From assembly GCA_001414485.1 (NCBI GenBank), contig LLEY01000291.1, forward strand, positions 1 to 48,675: a DNA stretch of 48,675 bases, given 5' to 3'. The DNA comes from Calycina herbarum (lineage: Eukaryota; Ascomycota; Leotiomycetes; Helotiales; Pezizellaceae). Shown piece after piece: positions 22,154-32,779 of this stretch (position 1 is its first letter; each line of letters starts with the position of its first letter). A model generated the notes under the pieces. That model ran no database searches. It was not told the origin of the DNA and saw only the letters and a list, made by a program, of their open reading frames with translations. The translations under genes were made by a program, and so were the position numbers.

Positions 22154-22999
22154 GTAGATATTAGGAGTTAATATTATAGATAATAGTAATAACTTAGCTA
22201 AGAGCTTACTATTCCTTCGCTTTTTATCTTAATAGAGAGCGTAATCTCTTTAGTTTATATCTAACTATATATTTAAATAAGACTTCTAGTTCTAGCTAGA
22301 AGTTAGAGAAAGTAAGATTTCCTTTCTAAAGTAAGGAGTTAGTAGAGTTTTAGCTAGCTAAATAAGTTAATTCCTAGCAGGGTTAAGGAGAATATTAAAA
22401 TGTTTTAACTATTTATTTCTAATAATTAGGTCTTATTATCTAAGGTCTAGGACTATAAAGAGGTAGTTTCAGATATAACGTCGATCTAGGTTTAAATATA
22501 GTTATATAAACTATATTACTTTACTTTTAATACTACTATTATATCTATAAATAGGCACCGAGTAAAGTAGTTTTCGAATCTATATACTTAATAATTAGAA
22601 TAGCTATAGAGCTAGGAGTCGATTTAAGAACAGGAATCTATTCGCTTCTATATCTATTAAAGCTTAAGTTTTAATACTATATCTATATATACTAAGTATT
22701 ATATTTATAAGAAATTAGTTTTCTCTTATAAGTCTAGAAAGGTTAAGATTTAATAGATTATATTTATATAGGCCTAGGAAGGAGTCTTTACCTAAGCTAC
22801 CTCGTTTTCTCTCTAATTCAGGTTAGAATCGAAGTACTTTATAAGGACTTATAGGTTATCTTTGTCCGCTTCTTAGACTATTTCTTTAATACTAGGTAGC
22901 TAAGAGTAGTCGGTTTTATAGTACCTAGGTTTACTATAGTAGTAGTACGTTATACTAGCTAGGACTCGGTCTAGAGTCTTTTAGCGTTCGCTAGTAGAG
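22154..22999 (-). pseudogene. LTR-A gag end, with RIP-erased zinc knuckle
   Basis: On the minus strand at 22947-22906 a CCHC zinc knuckle (spacing 2-4-4) can be recognised from its intervening residues (Y-Y, then SKPR, then YKTD), but all three Cys codons and the His codon are now Tyr: TGC/TGT became TAC/TAT and CAC became TAC. Each change is a RIP-type transition. The segment links the gag parts at 30279-30976 and 37024-37840 to pol. Confidence 0.7.
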
Positions 23000-23434
23000 T
23001 GTAACGAAACTCAAACGAACTAAACAAAGATAACTAAGTCTCGAAGGTTAGTATATAAGTAAGAAGTACAGATACGCCGGGTTGTTTACTTAGAAGTAAA
23101 CTCGTTACTTATATTAAAGATGTTAAATAAGATAATAAGATTAATAACTAAAGTTGAGTACGAAGCTCCTATCTAATAGCAGACGTGCCAGTCTTATATA
23201 GGTGCTTCCTTCCTCGTACTAGCCTACTAGCTTAGTCGCTCCGTCGCTGCTAGACTGCTAGACCTGTCGCCCTGTCTAGCGAACTCTTATCACGTGATTA
23301 TAACTAAAAGAAATCCCTAGATCGCTTAGCTAACCTAACCGATCCCTATCTACTATAAGAGTATTCCGATAGTACTTAACCTGTTAGGACGCCGCCTAGT
23401 CTTCACTTATCACGTATATACGTAATTCGTAACA
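23000..23434 (-). repeat. LTR-B left (3') LTR
   Basis: 435 bp, TGTAAC...GTAACA. It differs from the right copy chiefly by G-to-A and C-to-T changes, for example CACGTATATACGTAATTCG here against CACGTGTGCACGTGATTCG in the right copy, so this copy is the more heavily mutated at its outer end. Confidence 0.93.
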
Positions 23435-23529
23435 CTATCCCCTTCTTAGCTTAGCGTGTCCCTATACTTAAGTACGACCTAAGAAATATCGTTAGAAGGC
23501 TAGCGGCCTTCTTCCTTTTCTAACATAAA

Positions 23530-24151
23530 TGCCCCTCGTTCTCTACAACGAACTAACTACGAAGCCTTTAGTAGAGCAATTAACTTATTAGGTAAGAAAA
23601 TAGCTCTATATACCTGTTATAAAAACGCTAATAAGGAACACGAGTGTTTTAGTCCTAGAGACTAAAAACTATCACGGTGTAGTTACTATACTACTATAAA
23701 CAAATCCTATAATATCTATATTATTAATCGAATACCTGTAGTAAACGAGTAAGAGAGCGTCGACTTCTAGATTAAGCATCTGGATAATAAAGAGAAGAAG
23801 AGTTATACGATCATAGCTGAGGCTATAGCTTGTATTCGTCGACTAAAGAAGCAAAAACGCCAGCTCTATAAGAAGCGTTAAAGGATGATAGCTGCTAGTC
23901 TTAACTCGCTTAACGAGTTAGATACTACTAAAGATTTAGAAAGAAAGAAGAAAGAGAAAGAGAAAGAAAAGAAGTAGATAGAAGAAGAGGCTACTAAGCT
24001 GGCCGCCCTTTCTACGCCCGACGTTTCCGACCCTGCCCTCGCCCTAGGCCTTAACCTAGCTTTTCTTAAGTCCTTTCCTACTAACTATACGATATAGGTA
24101 GACTTAGGTTTCGATAGTAGAACTCCTAAAGTTCCTCTAAGTACTAGCTGA
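23530..24151 (+). pseudogene. Extra antisense ORF of LTR-B: Cys-rich, then basic coiled coil
   Basis: This frame lies opposite to pol, between the chromodomain end and the 3' LTR, and ends at TGA 24149-24151, so its 3' end meets or overlaps the 3' end of pol. It reads from a Cys-rich stretch (about 23620-23720; CYKN...HEC, then RCSYY, with Tyr codons where Cys would be expected) to a basic helix (AIACIRRLKKQKRQLYKKR, about 23820-23880), a long Glu/Lys/Arg coiled coil (about 23880-24000), and a hydrophobic tail (ALALGLN, AFLKSFP). The few stops are TAA/TAG, explicable from CAA, CAG or TGG. Similar Cys-rich-plus-coiled-coil hypothetical proteins are scattered in fungal genomes, in my recollection often with retroelements. 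Function unknown. Confidence 0.65.
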
Positions 24152-24154
24152 TGT

Positions 24155-27100
24155 TTTTTCTAGGTTTCTAAGTGTTTTCTAAATATAGGTAATCTAACTA
24201 TTTTATTAAATACTTAACCTATCCTCTAATAAGTCTATAGTTAAGAATCTTCTCGACTTTATACTTAGCGTTTAGGTTTACTAGTTGAATTTCTATAAGT
24301 AGGGCTAGTAGTACTCCTGGTAGTGCTAGTTCGAGCAGAGATATATAGAATACTAGGTAGATGTTTATTATCCTTAGTAGTGCTAATTCATAATTCAAAG
24401 GTCCTTTAACGTGTTTGATTTTAAACAGTCTAAGTTTTTTATAATCTAGTTTATTACTTAGTCTTTTTATATTAATATTCTTTTGTACTAAGTAGACTTT
24501 ATCCCTCTCTTTTAGCGTTAGCTCCTAACTACGTCGTTTATTATAGTAGTACACATTTCTCTCTACTACAAATTATAGGTCCTCTATAAGTTCCTTATAT
24601 AGACTCTTGATTTTCAAGACCTAAATATAAGCAAGTTAGTTATTAATAGTTATAGATAATAGTTCTTAATATACTAATAATTTATACCTAAAATTAGTAT
24701 AGAATAGTATAACAAGTGTTATTTCTATTACTAAACTATTATAGGCAAACTATACTAAAGGCAGCAGTTCTACCTAGTTATCTTACTAGTAGTTTATATA
24801 ATAATAAAGGTATGTTTCAACTACTTAATTCATCCGTTCGTTTCCTCTATTTATTTAAGAGTAGAAAGCTATAGAGAGCTTTCTTTTCGCACCTAATCGT
24901 TCTATAAGAGCGATCTAAAATTTCAAGGTAAAGAGCTTATCTCTATCTAAGAGTATTTCTTTAGATAGTCTATATCTTAAGACTACTTCTCTAAGGAATA
25001 CGAATACTAGTTCCTTAGCTATACTTAACTCTATATATACTATTAAGATTATATATTTCGTAAGTCGTTCTATAATAACCAGGATCGCGTTATATTCAAC
25101 TCTTATTATCGGATCTCTAGATTTTAGTAATTTAATAATAAAATCTATAAATATTAATTTCTAAGGTATCTATAGTATTAGAGTAGTGTTTATCTATCTA
25201 TAAGAAGTATAGCAAGAAGCCTTGTTCCTAGTATAAGTATTACATTCCGCTATTACTTCCTTAACTATTACAGATAACTAATTAATATAGTAGTATTATC
25301 TTATCCTCTAGAGGGTTCTACGAATTCCTTAGTAACCGTAAGTAGACGCGGTATAGTATTCCTACACGAACTCCTTTACATATAAGCTAGGAACCTATAG
25401 TTTCCCTTTCATATACTAATTATAACCTTCGTATATATTCTAAATTTTATCTATCTAGATGTCGTTTATTACTACTATCTCGTATATAGTAGGTACTAAG
25501 TCTCTATTCTTAAGGGTTTTTAAGATCGTAATCTTCTTATACTCCTTATTTCCCTTATATCTAGGTTTCTAGCTAAGAGCATTAGCCTAAGCATTTAACG
25601 TTCTCTTTATATATTAGATAATAATATCAAATCCTCCTAATATCTCTAACTATTTAGCTAATCGCCTTATCGTAAGTTCCTTAGTTGTTGTAAACGTCCT
25701 AAGGTTCTCGTAGTTAGATAAAACTATAACTAGGTATTTTACTAGCTATAAATAAATTCTCTAGTGTTCTAAAGCTAATACTATAGCAAGTAGTTCCTTA
25801 TCAAAGATACTATAGTTTTATTATACTAGGTTAAATATTTTTAAATAATATATAATAGATATAAGTTTTCTCTTATTATTTAGTTATAGGTGAATTACAT
25901 CTATAGATATATCTAAGGCATCTATTTCGATTATACTTAGTTTTTCTATATCGAAGTTATATAGAATAGGTTTTTCTATAAACTTTACTTTTAGTTTCTA
26001 AAAAACATCCTTAACCTATTTATTCTAAATAAATTTAATAGCTTTCTTAACTAGTACTAATATTAGTTTAGTAATCTTTATATAGTCTTATATAAACAGA
26101 CGATAGAAGTTTACAAATCTAAGAAAGAACTATATATCTTTTATATTCTCTAGTAATTTCTAGTTTAAGATGTCTTAGATCTTTACTAGATCTATTTCCA
26201 TTTTCTCTAAGCTAAATACCTATCTTAGGAAAAGTGTCCGAGTTACTCTAAACTTGTATTTCAAGAGTTTCAACTAAGAGTTTACTTTTATAAGTCGTTG
26301 TAAAACTTCTCTAGTATATCTCTTATATTCTTCTTCTTTTTCTAAGAAGATTAGAATATTATCTAGGTAATAAATTACTATTACTCCTAGAAGATCTCTT
26401 AAAATGTTATTATTTTATCTCTAACATATAGCTAGTACGTTATAGAGTCTAAATAGCATAACTATATATTTATAAAGGCCTGATAGTAAGGTAAATACTA
26501 TCTTCTATTCGTCTCCGGCTTTTATCTATATAAGTCTATAAACGTTTTGTTAATCTAATTTCGTAAATCGTACTACCTTATCTAACTTGTCTTATAAGTA
26601 TTAGCTAGGTAGCAGCAGATAAGCGTCCTTAACTGTAGTATGATTTACTTCTCTATAATCAATATATACTCTCCTATCTAGGTTATCTTTTTTCTTAATA
26701 ATAAGTATATTTAAGGTAATTAGTAACTTAGATCTTCTAATATATCTCTTCTTAATACCTTCCTTTATATAACTTTCTATTCTCTATAGGCTTTTCTAGT
26801 TATATAACCGAAGCTTCTACTTTAAGAGGTAATAATCCTCTTTTAATTTAATCTTATAATCTTATAAGCAATGTTCTAGTAAGGCTCGCAAGTTTTCCAG
26901 GTTTTTAAACAAAGCTCTAAATTCTCTATACTATATAGGTATTTCGTTATTAGCTTTCTTACTAACCTATGGAGGACCCTGGGCAAGGTGTCCTAGCGCT
27001 TTAGAAGAGGTAGTACTAACCTTGTTCTAGTCTTAAAGTTATAAATACGAACCTACGTATTTATATTAACTAAAGGTTATCGTTCTAGCCTTCTAGTCGA

Positions 27101-27700
27101 TTTCTAGATTATGTTCCTAAATCTATAGTATACTAAGTATTACTTCCTTACTCCCTATTTTAATAATATTGAATTATATATCTAAATAGTATCCTTCAAT
27201 ATTGATTTTTATTAAAATAGTTTACTAATTAATAATTCTATTTTAATATATAACATCTATTCTATTAACTACTCCTAGTTAATATAGTCTTATCTCTTTA
27301 ATTTAAACGTTCAGCTTTTCTCAAGCTATTAGAGAGATAAAGTTACTCGTTACTCTCGAGTCTATTATAACTTATAACTTTTTCCCTCTTATTTCTACAG
27401 TTATTACCAACTATCTTTCTCTTAAAGTAGCGTCTAACTTTACTTTAACATATCGGACTTTAAAAGATTGATTCTCTTAATTATACTTCTTTCTTCTCTT
27501 ATCCTTATACTATAGAAAGAATCTTACTCTTTCCTTATCAGCATATACTACTTTATATACTAATCTATATTCTATAATTCCTATAGTTTTAGGAATTTCC
27601 TTTATAAATTGCTTTAGTGTTTATCTATAGTTATATTAGATCTATTTATAACTGGTTTCCGAAATAGCTTTTATAGACTATAGTTCTCCTATATATAGAT
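24155..27700 (-). pseudogene. LTR-B pol remnants (protease to integrase and chromodomain)
   Basis: Minus strand. The reverse transcriptase is clear around 26480-26330: a VMxFxLxNxxAxC segment, then INNILRDLLGV and the YLDNILIF box, where the second catalytic Asp has become Asn. Downstream, at about 24290-24170, YKVEKILNYRL, VKYLIKWLDY and ENT-PRKN match a chromodomain, the part that directs integration to methylated-histone chromatin in chromoviruses. The span between is the right size for RNase H and integrase. TAG and TAA stops throughout. Confidence 0.75.
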
Positions 27701-27899
27701 AATCTAAAGTAGCTTCTAGCATACTTATCTCTGTTTTTATATAGTAAACTTTAAATATATAGTCCCTTAAATTCTTTTCTCTAATAGCTCTAATCTAGGA
27801 CTAAGGAAAGAATACTACTCCTTCTTTATCTAATAATACTACTTCGTATATCTAATAATATTCTACTATTCTAGTAGACTCTAGTAATATTCCTTTAAA

Positions 27900-29750
27900 T
27901 CGTTTTTATAATAACTAGTCTAAGGTCGGACTTAGTTTATATCGTATCTATTATGCTATTGTTTCCTAAACCGTTTCTATAAACTACAGTTCTCTTACTA
28001 ATAGATAATATAATTCCTCCGGTTCCGTCTTAGCCTACTTAGTTATATCGAGCTCTCTTTACTCCTAGTATAATATACTAAATAGTTATTATAAGTTATT
28101 TTTTCTAAATACTAATCTATTATTTCTAATTAACATAATAATAATATATCGCTTAAATTCCTTTAATATAACATCTTTAGGCAGTGTCCTAAGAAAAGGG
28201 GTTTTGATTCGTCTCTTAAATCCTGTTAGAACTTGCTATGTCTATATACTAATTTTATCCGACATATTATATATTTTCTATATATTCTCTACTTTAAGGT
28301 AGCTAGGTTTTTTAATTAGTCGACGTTCCTATTCTAGTTTCTTCCCTTTAATAGTTTTCTATCTAGTAATTAGGCTAACTAGAGTTATTGTTTTAGGGTT
28401 ATTACTTATAACTATGTACGTTGTTAAGATAGTTAAGTTAACTTCTTATGTTATATAAGGACTTTAGAAATCTGGTTTTTAATTATTAATATATATCTAT
28501 TAATTTCCTTATTTAAAGGTTCTAAGGAAAGTCTAAGTTTCTCTAACTTCGAGGTCTTTATTCTTTATTTCTTTTTTTAAACTAGAAGATAAATCTAATG
28601 TCTTTAAAGAACTAGTTAATAGTAGTAATTCGTATTCTACTTAAAAAGGTTACTTAGATTCTATTATCGATTATGTATTATAATATTCTTTAAGGAGTAG
28701 ATCCCCGTTGTTATTAGTGTCTTATATACTACTGATTCCTTTATTATTTTTAATCTAAGTTCTATATCCTCGTACTTTAAGCTCCTTATTTGTAAGTTTA
28801 ATACGATTAGTTAAAGCTACCTGTTATTAAATAGTAGTATTGATTTATTTCTTTCTCTTAGAGTCTTTCTTCTTACTATATTCATTTGCTCTATAGCCTA
28901 GTTAGCTATAATTATAACATAAGTTCTACTTACGTTAATAATTTCGCTCTTCCTAGGAAAGTCCTCCTTTCTTTAGAAAGGTTTTCTTTTACGTAGCGTT
29001 TACCTCCTTACTATGCTTATTAGTATAAGAGTGCTTCTACTTTCCTAACTCTTTGCTCTTTTCTCCGTGCCTAGGGTTACTCTTCTTAAATTCGTATAGG
29101 CGATTGTCTAGTTAGACAACTTCCTCGATTATACCTGTGATAGTTAAGAATTATATATTCTATTTAGCTATTTCCTTATAGATATATGTCTTTAATCCTC
29201 TACGAAAGAGTTCTATAAGAGTAATAGTATCCTATTCCGACTTCGTTCTATAACGTTAAAATTTATTAGTATAATCTATTACTAATCTAGTCTAGTGTAA
29301 TTCTAAAAGCTTGTATATAGCTGTTTAAATCGTATCAAAGTCTCTAAAGACTTTTCTAATAGTTGTCTTAAATCCTCTCTAAGATTTAAACATAATCTTA
29401 GTTAATTCTATCTTTCTATCTTTATTCTTATTTTTAAAAAAGTCCTCTAAGTATAGCTAAGCCTATTCTAATGCCGATCCTCTAAGGTAGGAAATAGTAA
29501 AGATGGTTCGTAAGTTATAATTATCTTCGAACTTATTAGAATTAAAGTTAAAGTAGATGTCTATTTAGAGAAGGAATAAGTCGAGTTCCTTTCGCTTCCT
29601 ATAATATATATCTAGTATCTTAACTTTGATAGATTTAAGTGCTTCGACCTTATAGGGCTCGGGGGCGTCTGGTATACTGACATTGTCGTCGTTCCTAGTT
29701 AACTGTGTACTAGCAGGTGTCCTCCCGGTTATACCTTTAGATGTTCTAGC
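27900..29750 (-). pseudogene. LTR-B gag remnants with zinc knuckle
   Basis: The knuckle at 28919-28878 (minus) has spacing 2-4-4: first Cys intact (TGT), the second Cys, the His and the last Cys changed to Tyr, and a Gln codon turned to TAA. Upstream (to the right) the minus strand keeps helical, charged residues typical of a gypsy capsid. The unmutated stretch near 29650-29760 (GGGGGCGTCTGG, CTCCCGG) is the probable N-terminal coding or leader part and is less affected by RIP. Confidence 0.6.
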
Positions 29751-29838
29751 GACGTTGACTCGACTAGCATTTAGGCTAGCTGCTACAGTAGGGGTTACTA
29801 GGGCTATAGCGACTGAACTTCTAAGCAGGTGCTTAAAG

Positions 29839-30273
29839 TATAACGAAACTTAAACGAACTAAACAAAGATAACTAAGTCTCGAAGGTTAGTATATAGGTA
29901 AGAAGTATAGATGTGCTAGGTTGTTTACTTAGAAGTAAACTCGTTACTTATATCAAAGATGTTAAATAAGATGATAAGATTAATAACTAAAGTTAAGTAC
30001 GAAGCTCCTATCTAATAGCAGACGTGCTAGTCTTATATAGGTGCTTCCTTCCTCGTGCTAGCCTACTAGCTTAGTTGCTCCGTCGCTGCTAGACTGCTAG
30101 ACCTGTCGCCCCGTCTAGCGAACTCTTATCACGTGATTATAACCAAAAGAAATCCCTGGATCGCTTAGCTAACCTAACCGATCCCTATCTACTATAAGAG
30201 TATTCCGATAGTACTTAACCTGTCAGGACGCCGCCTGGTCTTCACTCATCACGTGTGCACGTGATTCGTGACA
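29839..30273 (-). repeat. LTR-B right (5') LTR
   Basis: 435 bp, TATAAC...GTGACA, identical in length to the left copy. The outer 60 bases keep unmutated CACGTG motifs and the original GTGACA terminus. TAGAG follows at 30274-30278. Confidence 0.93.
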
Positions 30274-30278
30274 TAGAG

Positions 30279-30976
30279 GTAGTTTTAAATATTCTTAAAG
30301 CAGTCTAAACAGTAGAGAAGGATCCGCTTATAGATAGTAAAGGTTTTAGTATTAAACTAGATAAGAATTAAAAAGCAGTCTTTTTAACTAAAGTGTTTAT
30401 ACTAACTAGCTTAGTTATATTAGCTATATATAACTTAGCGTTTTAGCGTCGTTTCTTATCTAAGGCTAGGAGATCTACTACTATTTTAATAAAGTTATAA
30501 TTCTAACGTCTCTTAAGTATAGTAGCTGAGTTTCTTAGCTATAGTGTAATTTTCTCCTATATATAGAAGAATCGTTCTAACTCTAGTATCTCTCTAAGTA
30601 TAGCTATACTTAAGAAGCGACCTCTGAAGTTAGTAAACGTTTCTCTAGTATAATCTTTTCTATCTATCTATAAGGCCTAGAAAGCGTTCCGTATATCCTC
30701 TATCTTATATCTAGTTAAGAAATATAAATCTAAAAGTTTAATTATATCTTAATAATCGTAGAAAGTAATATAAATCAACTTAGACTAGTATCGAGGCTTA
30801 AGGTAGTTCCTAGTAATTCTAGTAGTTGTTCCTTAGATAAGAGCTTTTCGAGTTAGGCTTATATTATAATAATTAGTATTTACTAGAAGTCTATCGTATA
30901 CTAATATCTTCTATTATTAGTATATAGGTAATATACCGTTGTCTAAAGGTTTAATTTTTTCTATAATTTTGCTTTT
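30279..30976 (-). pseudogene. LTR-A gag, middle part (between LTR-B and LTR-C)
   Basis: Segment of LTR-A left between two insertions, bounded by TAGAG (30274-30278) and CTTTT (30972-30976). The minus strand carries helical charged residues as in gypsy capsids, with several stops. Orientation and continuity follow from the target-site duplications of the neighbouring elements. Confidence 0.55.
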
Positions 30977-31208
30977 TATTACAGCGCTGGTCCGTAACAC
31001 GTGATTCTCGGTCCTACACGTGACCGTCAGAGCCGCAACGCTTGGACGGATTTATAACGAGATTAAAAGCTCTTTATAGTTAGTAGGAATACCTCTTTTT
31101 CGTAGAGTATATATTCCGTATTCTCTCGTTCTTAGAACTATAGCTTTAAATTCTCGAATATATATATATATACTCTTATACCTTTGCCTTTAGATATAGA
31201 TTATAATA
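30977..31208 (+). repeat. LTR-C left (5') LTR
   Basis: Starts TATTACAGCG (originally TGTTAC) and ends TATAATA (the 3' copy has CGTAACA). It retains CACGTGATTC and CTACACGTGACC, so the LTR is less mutated than the interior. It includes an AT-repeat (about 31160-31172) followed by CTCTTATACC. Confidence 0.93.
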
Positions 31209-31469
31209 TTATTTAAAGCTTAACCCTTTTTACTCTCTATAAAGGATTATAATATTAACCGGATTCTACGCTTATAATAGCTAGAAGATCTTATACTTAT
31301 AATAGTATAATTACGACTCTCCTCCTCTACCTATAATAGCCTCTCTTTCTATAAACGGATCCCTCGAGTATCTCTACGTCTATAACGACTTATCTCCTCG
31401 AAAGACATACCTATAACAGCTTATATAACCTTTTTTTTACAACCTCTCTCTACCTTCTCCTCCTTCCTT

Positions 31470-32700
31470 TCTAATAATATAATAGCCGATACTCGAAGTA
31501 GTCGTAGTAGAAAAGGGAAGACACCTACTAGCTCGTCTCGAACCGAGCCTTAATAACCGGATAACACCTCTAGAGTCGCCTCTCTCTCGCCTGCCTCCTC
31601 TGCGATAAGCGAGCCTTCTATAGACGAAAACGTTCGTTTACGAGCTAAAATCCTCTCTTTATATACGTAACTCTATTAAACACCGTTGCTTATAAACCAC
31701 CTTAACAACCCTCTCCCGAGCCGCGAGTATACGTAAGCCTTCTAAGAGGCTACTACCGACTCCTCCTGTTCTCGATTTGGTTCTGACAATTCTACTTATA
31801 AGTTCTAAGATAGTAAGAAACTTAAGGACGGCATCTCCCTGTTATATAAGGCCTAGTAGATTATCCTAGCTAGTAAAATAAGAAAGAACCTCTTTAAGAA
31901 CAAATAAGACAAACTTACCTTCGTCTTTATAGCTACTTCCGGCGTAGTATAAGAGTACCTAGAACTATAGATAGATTTCAGTTCCTCTACCTTATTTATA
32001 GACGTTATAGATATGCTTATATATCTAGATACCTTATTCGTAGATAGTAACAAAGCTATAGAGGCTTATAAGGTCTTCTGTAAACTCTTAATATAAGAGG
32101 ACGAGACTTTTACTATGTTTAAAACAACCTTCTTAAGCCTTATAACTAAGGCTTATATCTCGTTAAGTAAGTAGTTCAAAGATTTATATCAGAAGCTTAC
32201 GCCAGCTCTCTAAGTAAGTATCTCGCTAGTCCGAATCGCCCTAGCAACCTTTAACTAGTTATATAACCGCTGTTACTCTGTCTATTAAGACAGAGTAACT
32301 ATTAAGGAACGCCTTACAGCTCGCTACAACCGCCGCCTACCTATAAGAGGTTTCTCTACCGGCTACGGATTAACTTACTAACTTCCAGCTCTATATACTA
32401 CTATTAGTTATCCGCTAACCTAAAGCCCGGTCTATTACTCTCTAGTTCTAGACCGTAAGACTCCTTTACCTACTCGTAAGAGTACGACTCCTGTCTAGGA
32501 TATAGTAGACGTTATCTATTATAATTACGATAAACCTAGGCACTACGCTAGTAAATACCCTCTTCCTTGAAAACCCTCTACAGCTATTAAGCTATTAGAA
32601 GACGCTGAAAACTCGCTTATAGACTTCTACAGACTATAAGCGTCTAGAGAAGAATCGGCTAACGAGGAACTCGTCTATAAGAACTCGGAAAAAGAATAGC
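31470..32700 (+). pseudogene. LTR-C gag (decayed)
   Basis: Plus strand, ending in a zinc knuckle at 32517-32558 with spacing 2-4-4: the His (CAC) is intact, the three Cys codons are TAT or TAC (Tyr). Upstream are polar stretches (about 31500-31700) and a helical capsid-like region (about 31900-32250). Stops are all TAG or TAA. A minus-strand open frame at 31853-32053 is an accident of RIP and is not a gene. Confidence 0.7.
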
Positions 32701-32779
32701 TCTAAAGCAAGTCTCCTCTTTAGAGTAAAATAAACTTAGATCTTAACCTCTTAATCTAAGTTATATAATAGGTAGAAAG

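Larger units (their letters stand above)
23000..30273 (-). mobile_element. LTR-B: chromodomain gypsy retrotransposon, full length, inserted in LTR-A
   Basis: Two 435-bp direct LTRs (23000-23434, 29839-30273) are flanked by TAGAG (22995-22999, 30274-30278). A polypurine tract (AAGAAGGGGATAG on the minus strand, 23447-23435) adjoins the left LTR, so transcription was right to left. Gag zinc knuckle (28919-28878), reverse transcriptase (about 26680-26300) and a chromodomain (about 24290-24170) follow in that order. All coding frames carry many TAG/TAA stops. Between pol and the 3' LTR a separate frame lies on the plus strand (see its entry). Length 7274 bp. Confidence 0.92.

Noticed and set aside
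31853..32053. 66-codon minus-strand ORF inside LTR-C
   Set aside because: It is opposite to gag of LTR-C in RIP-mutated DNA; composition, not selection, explains the open frame.
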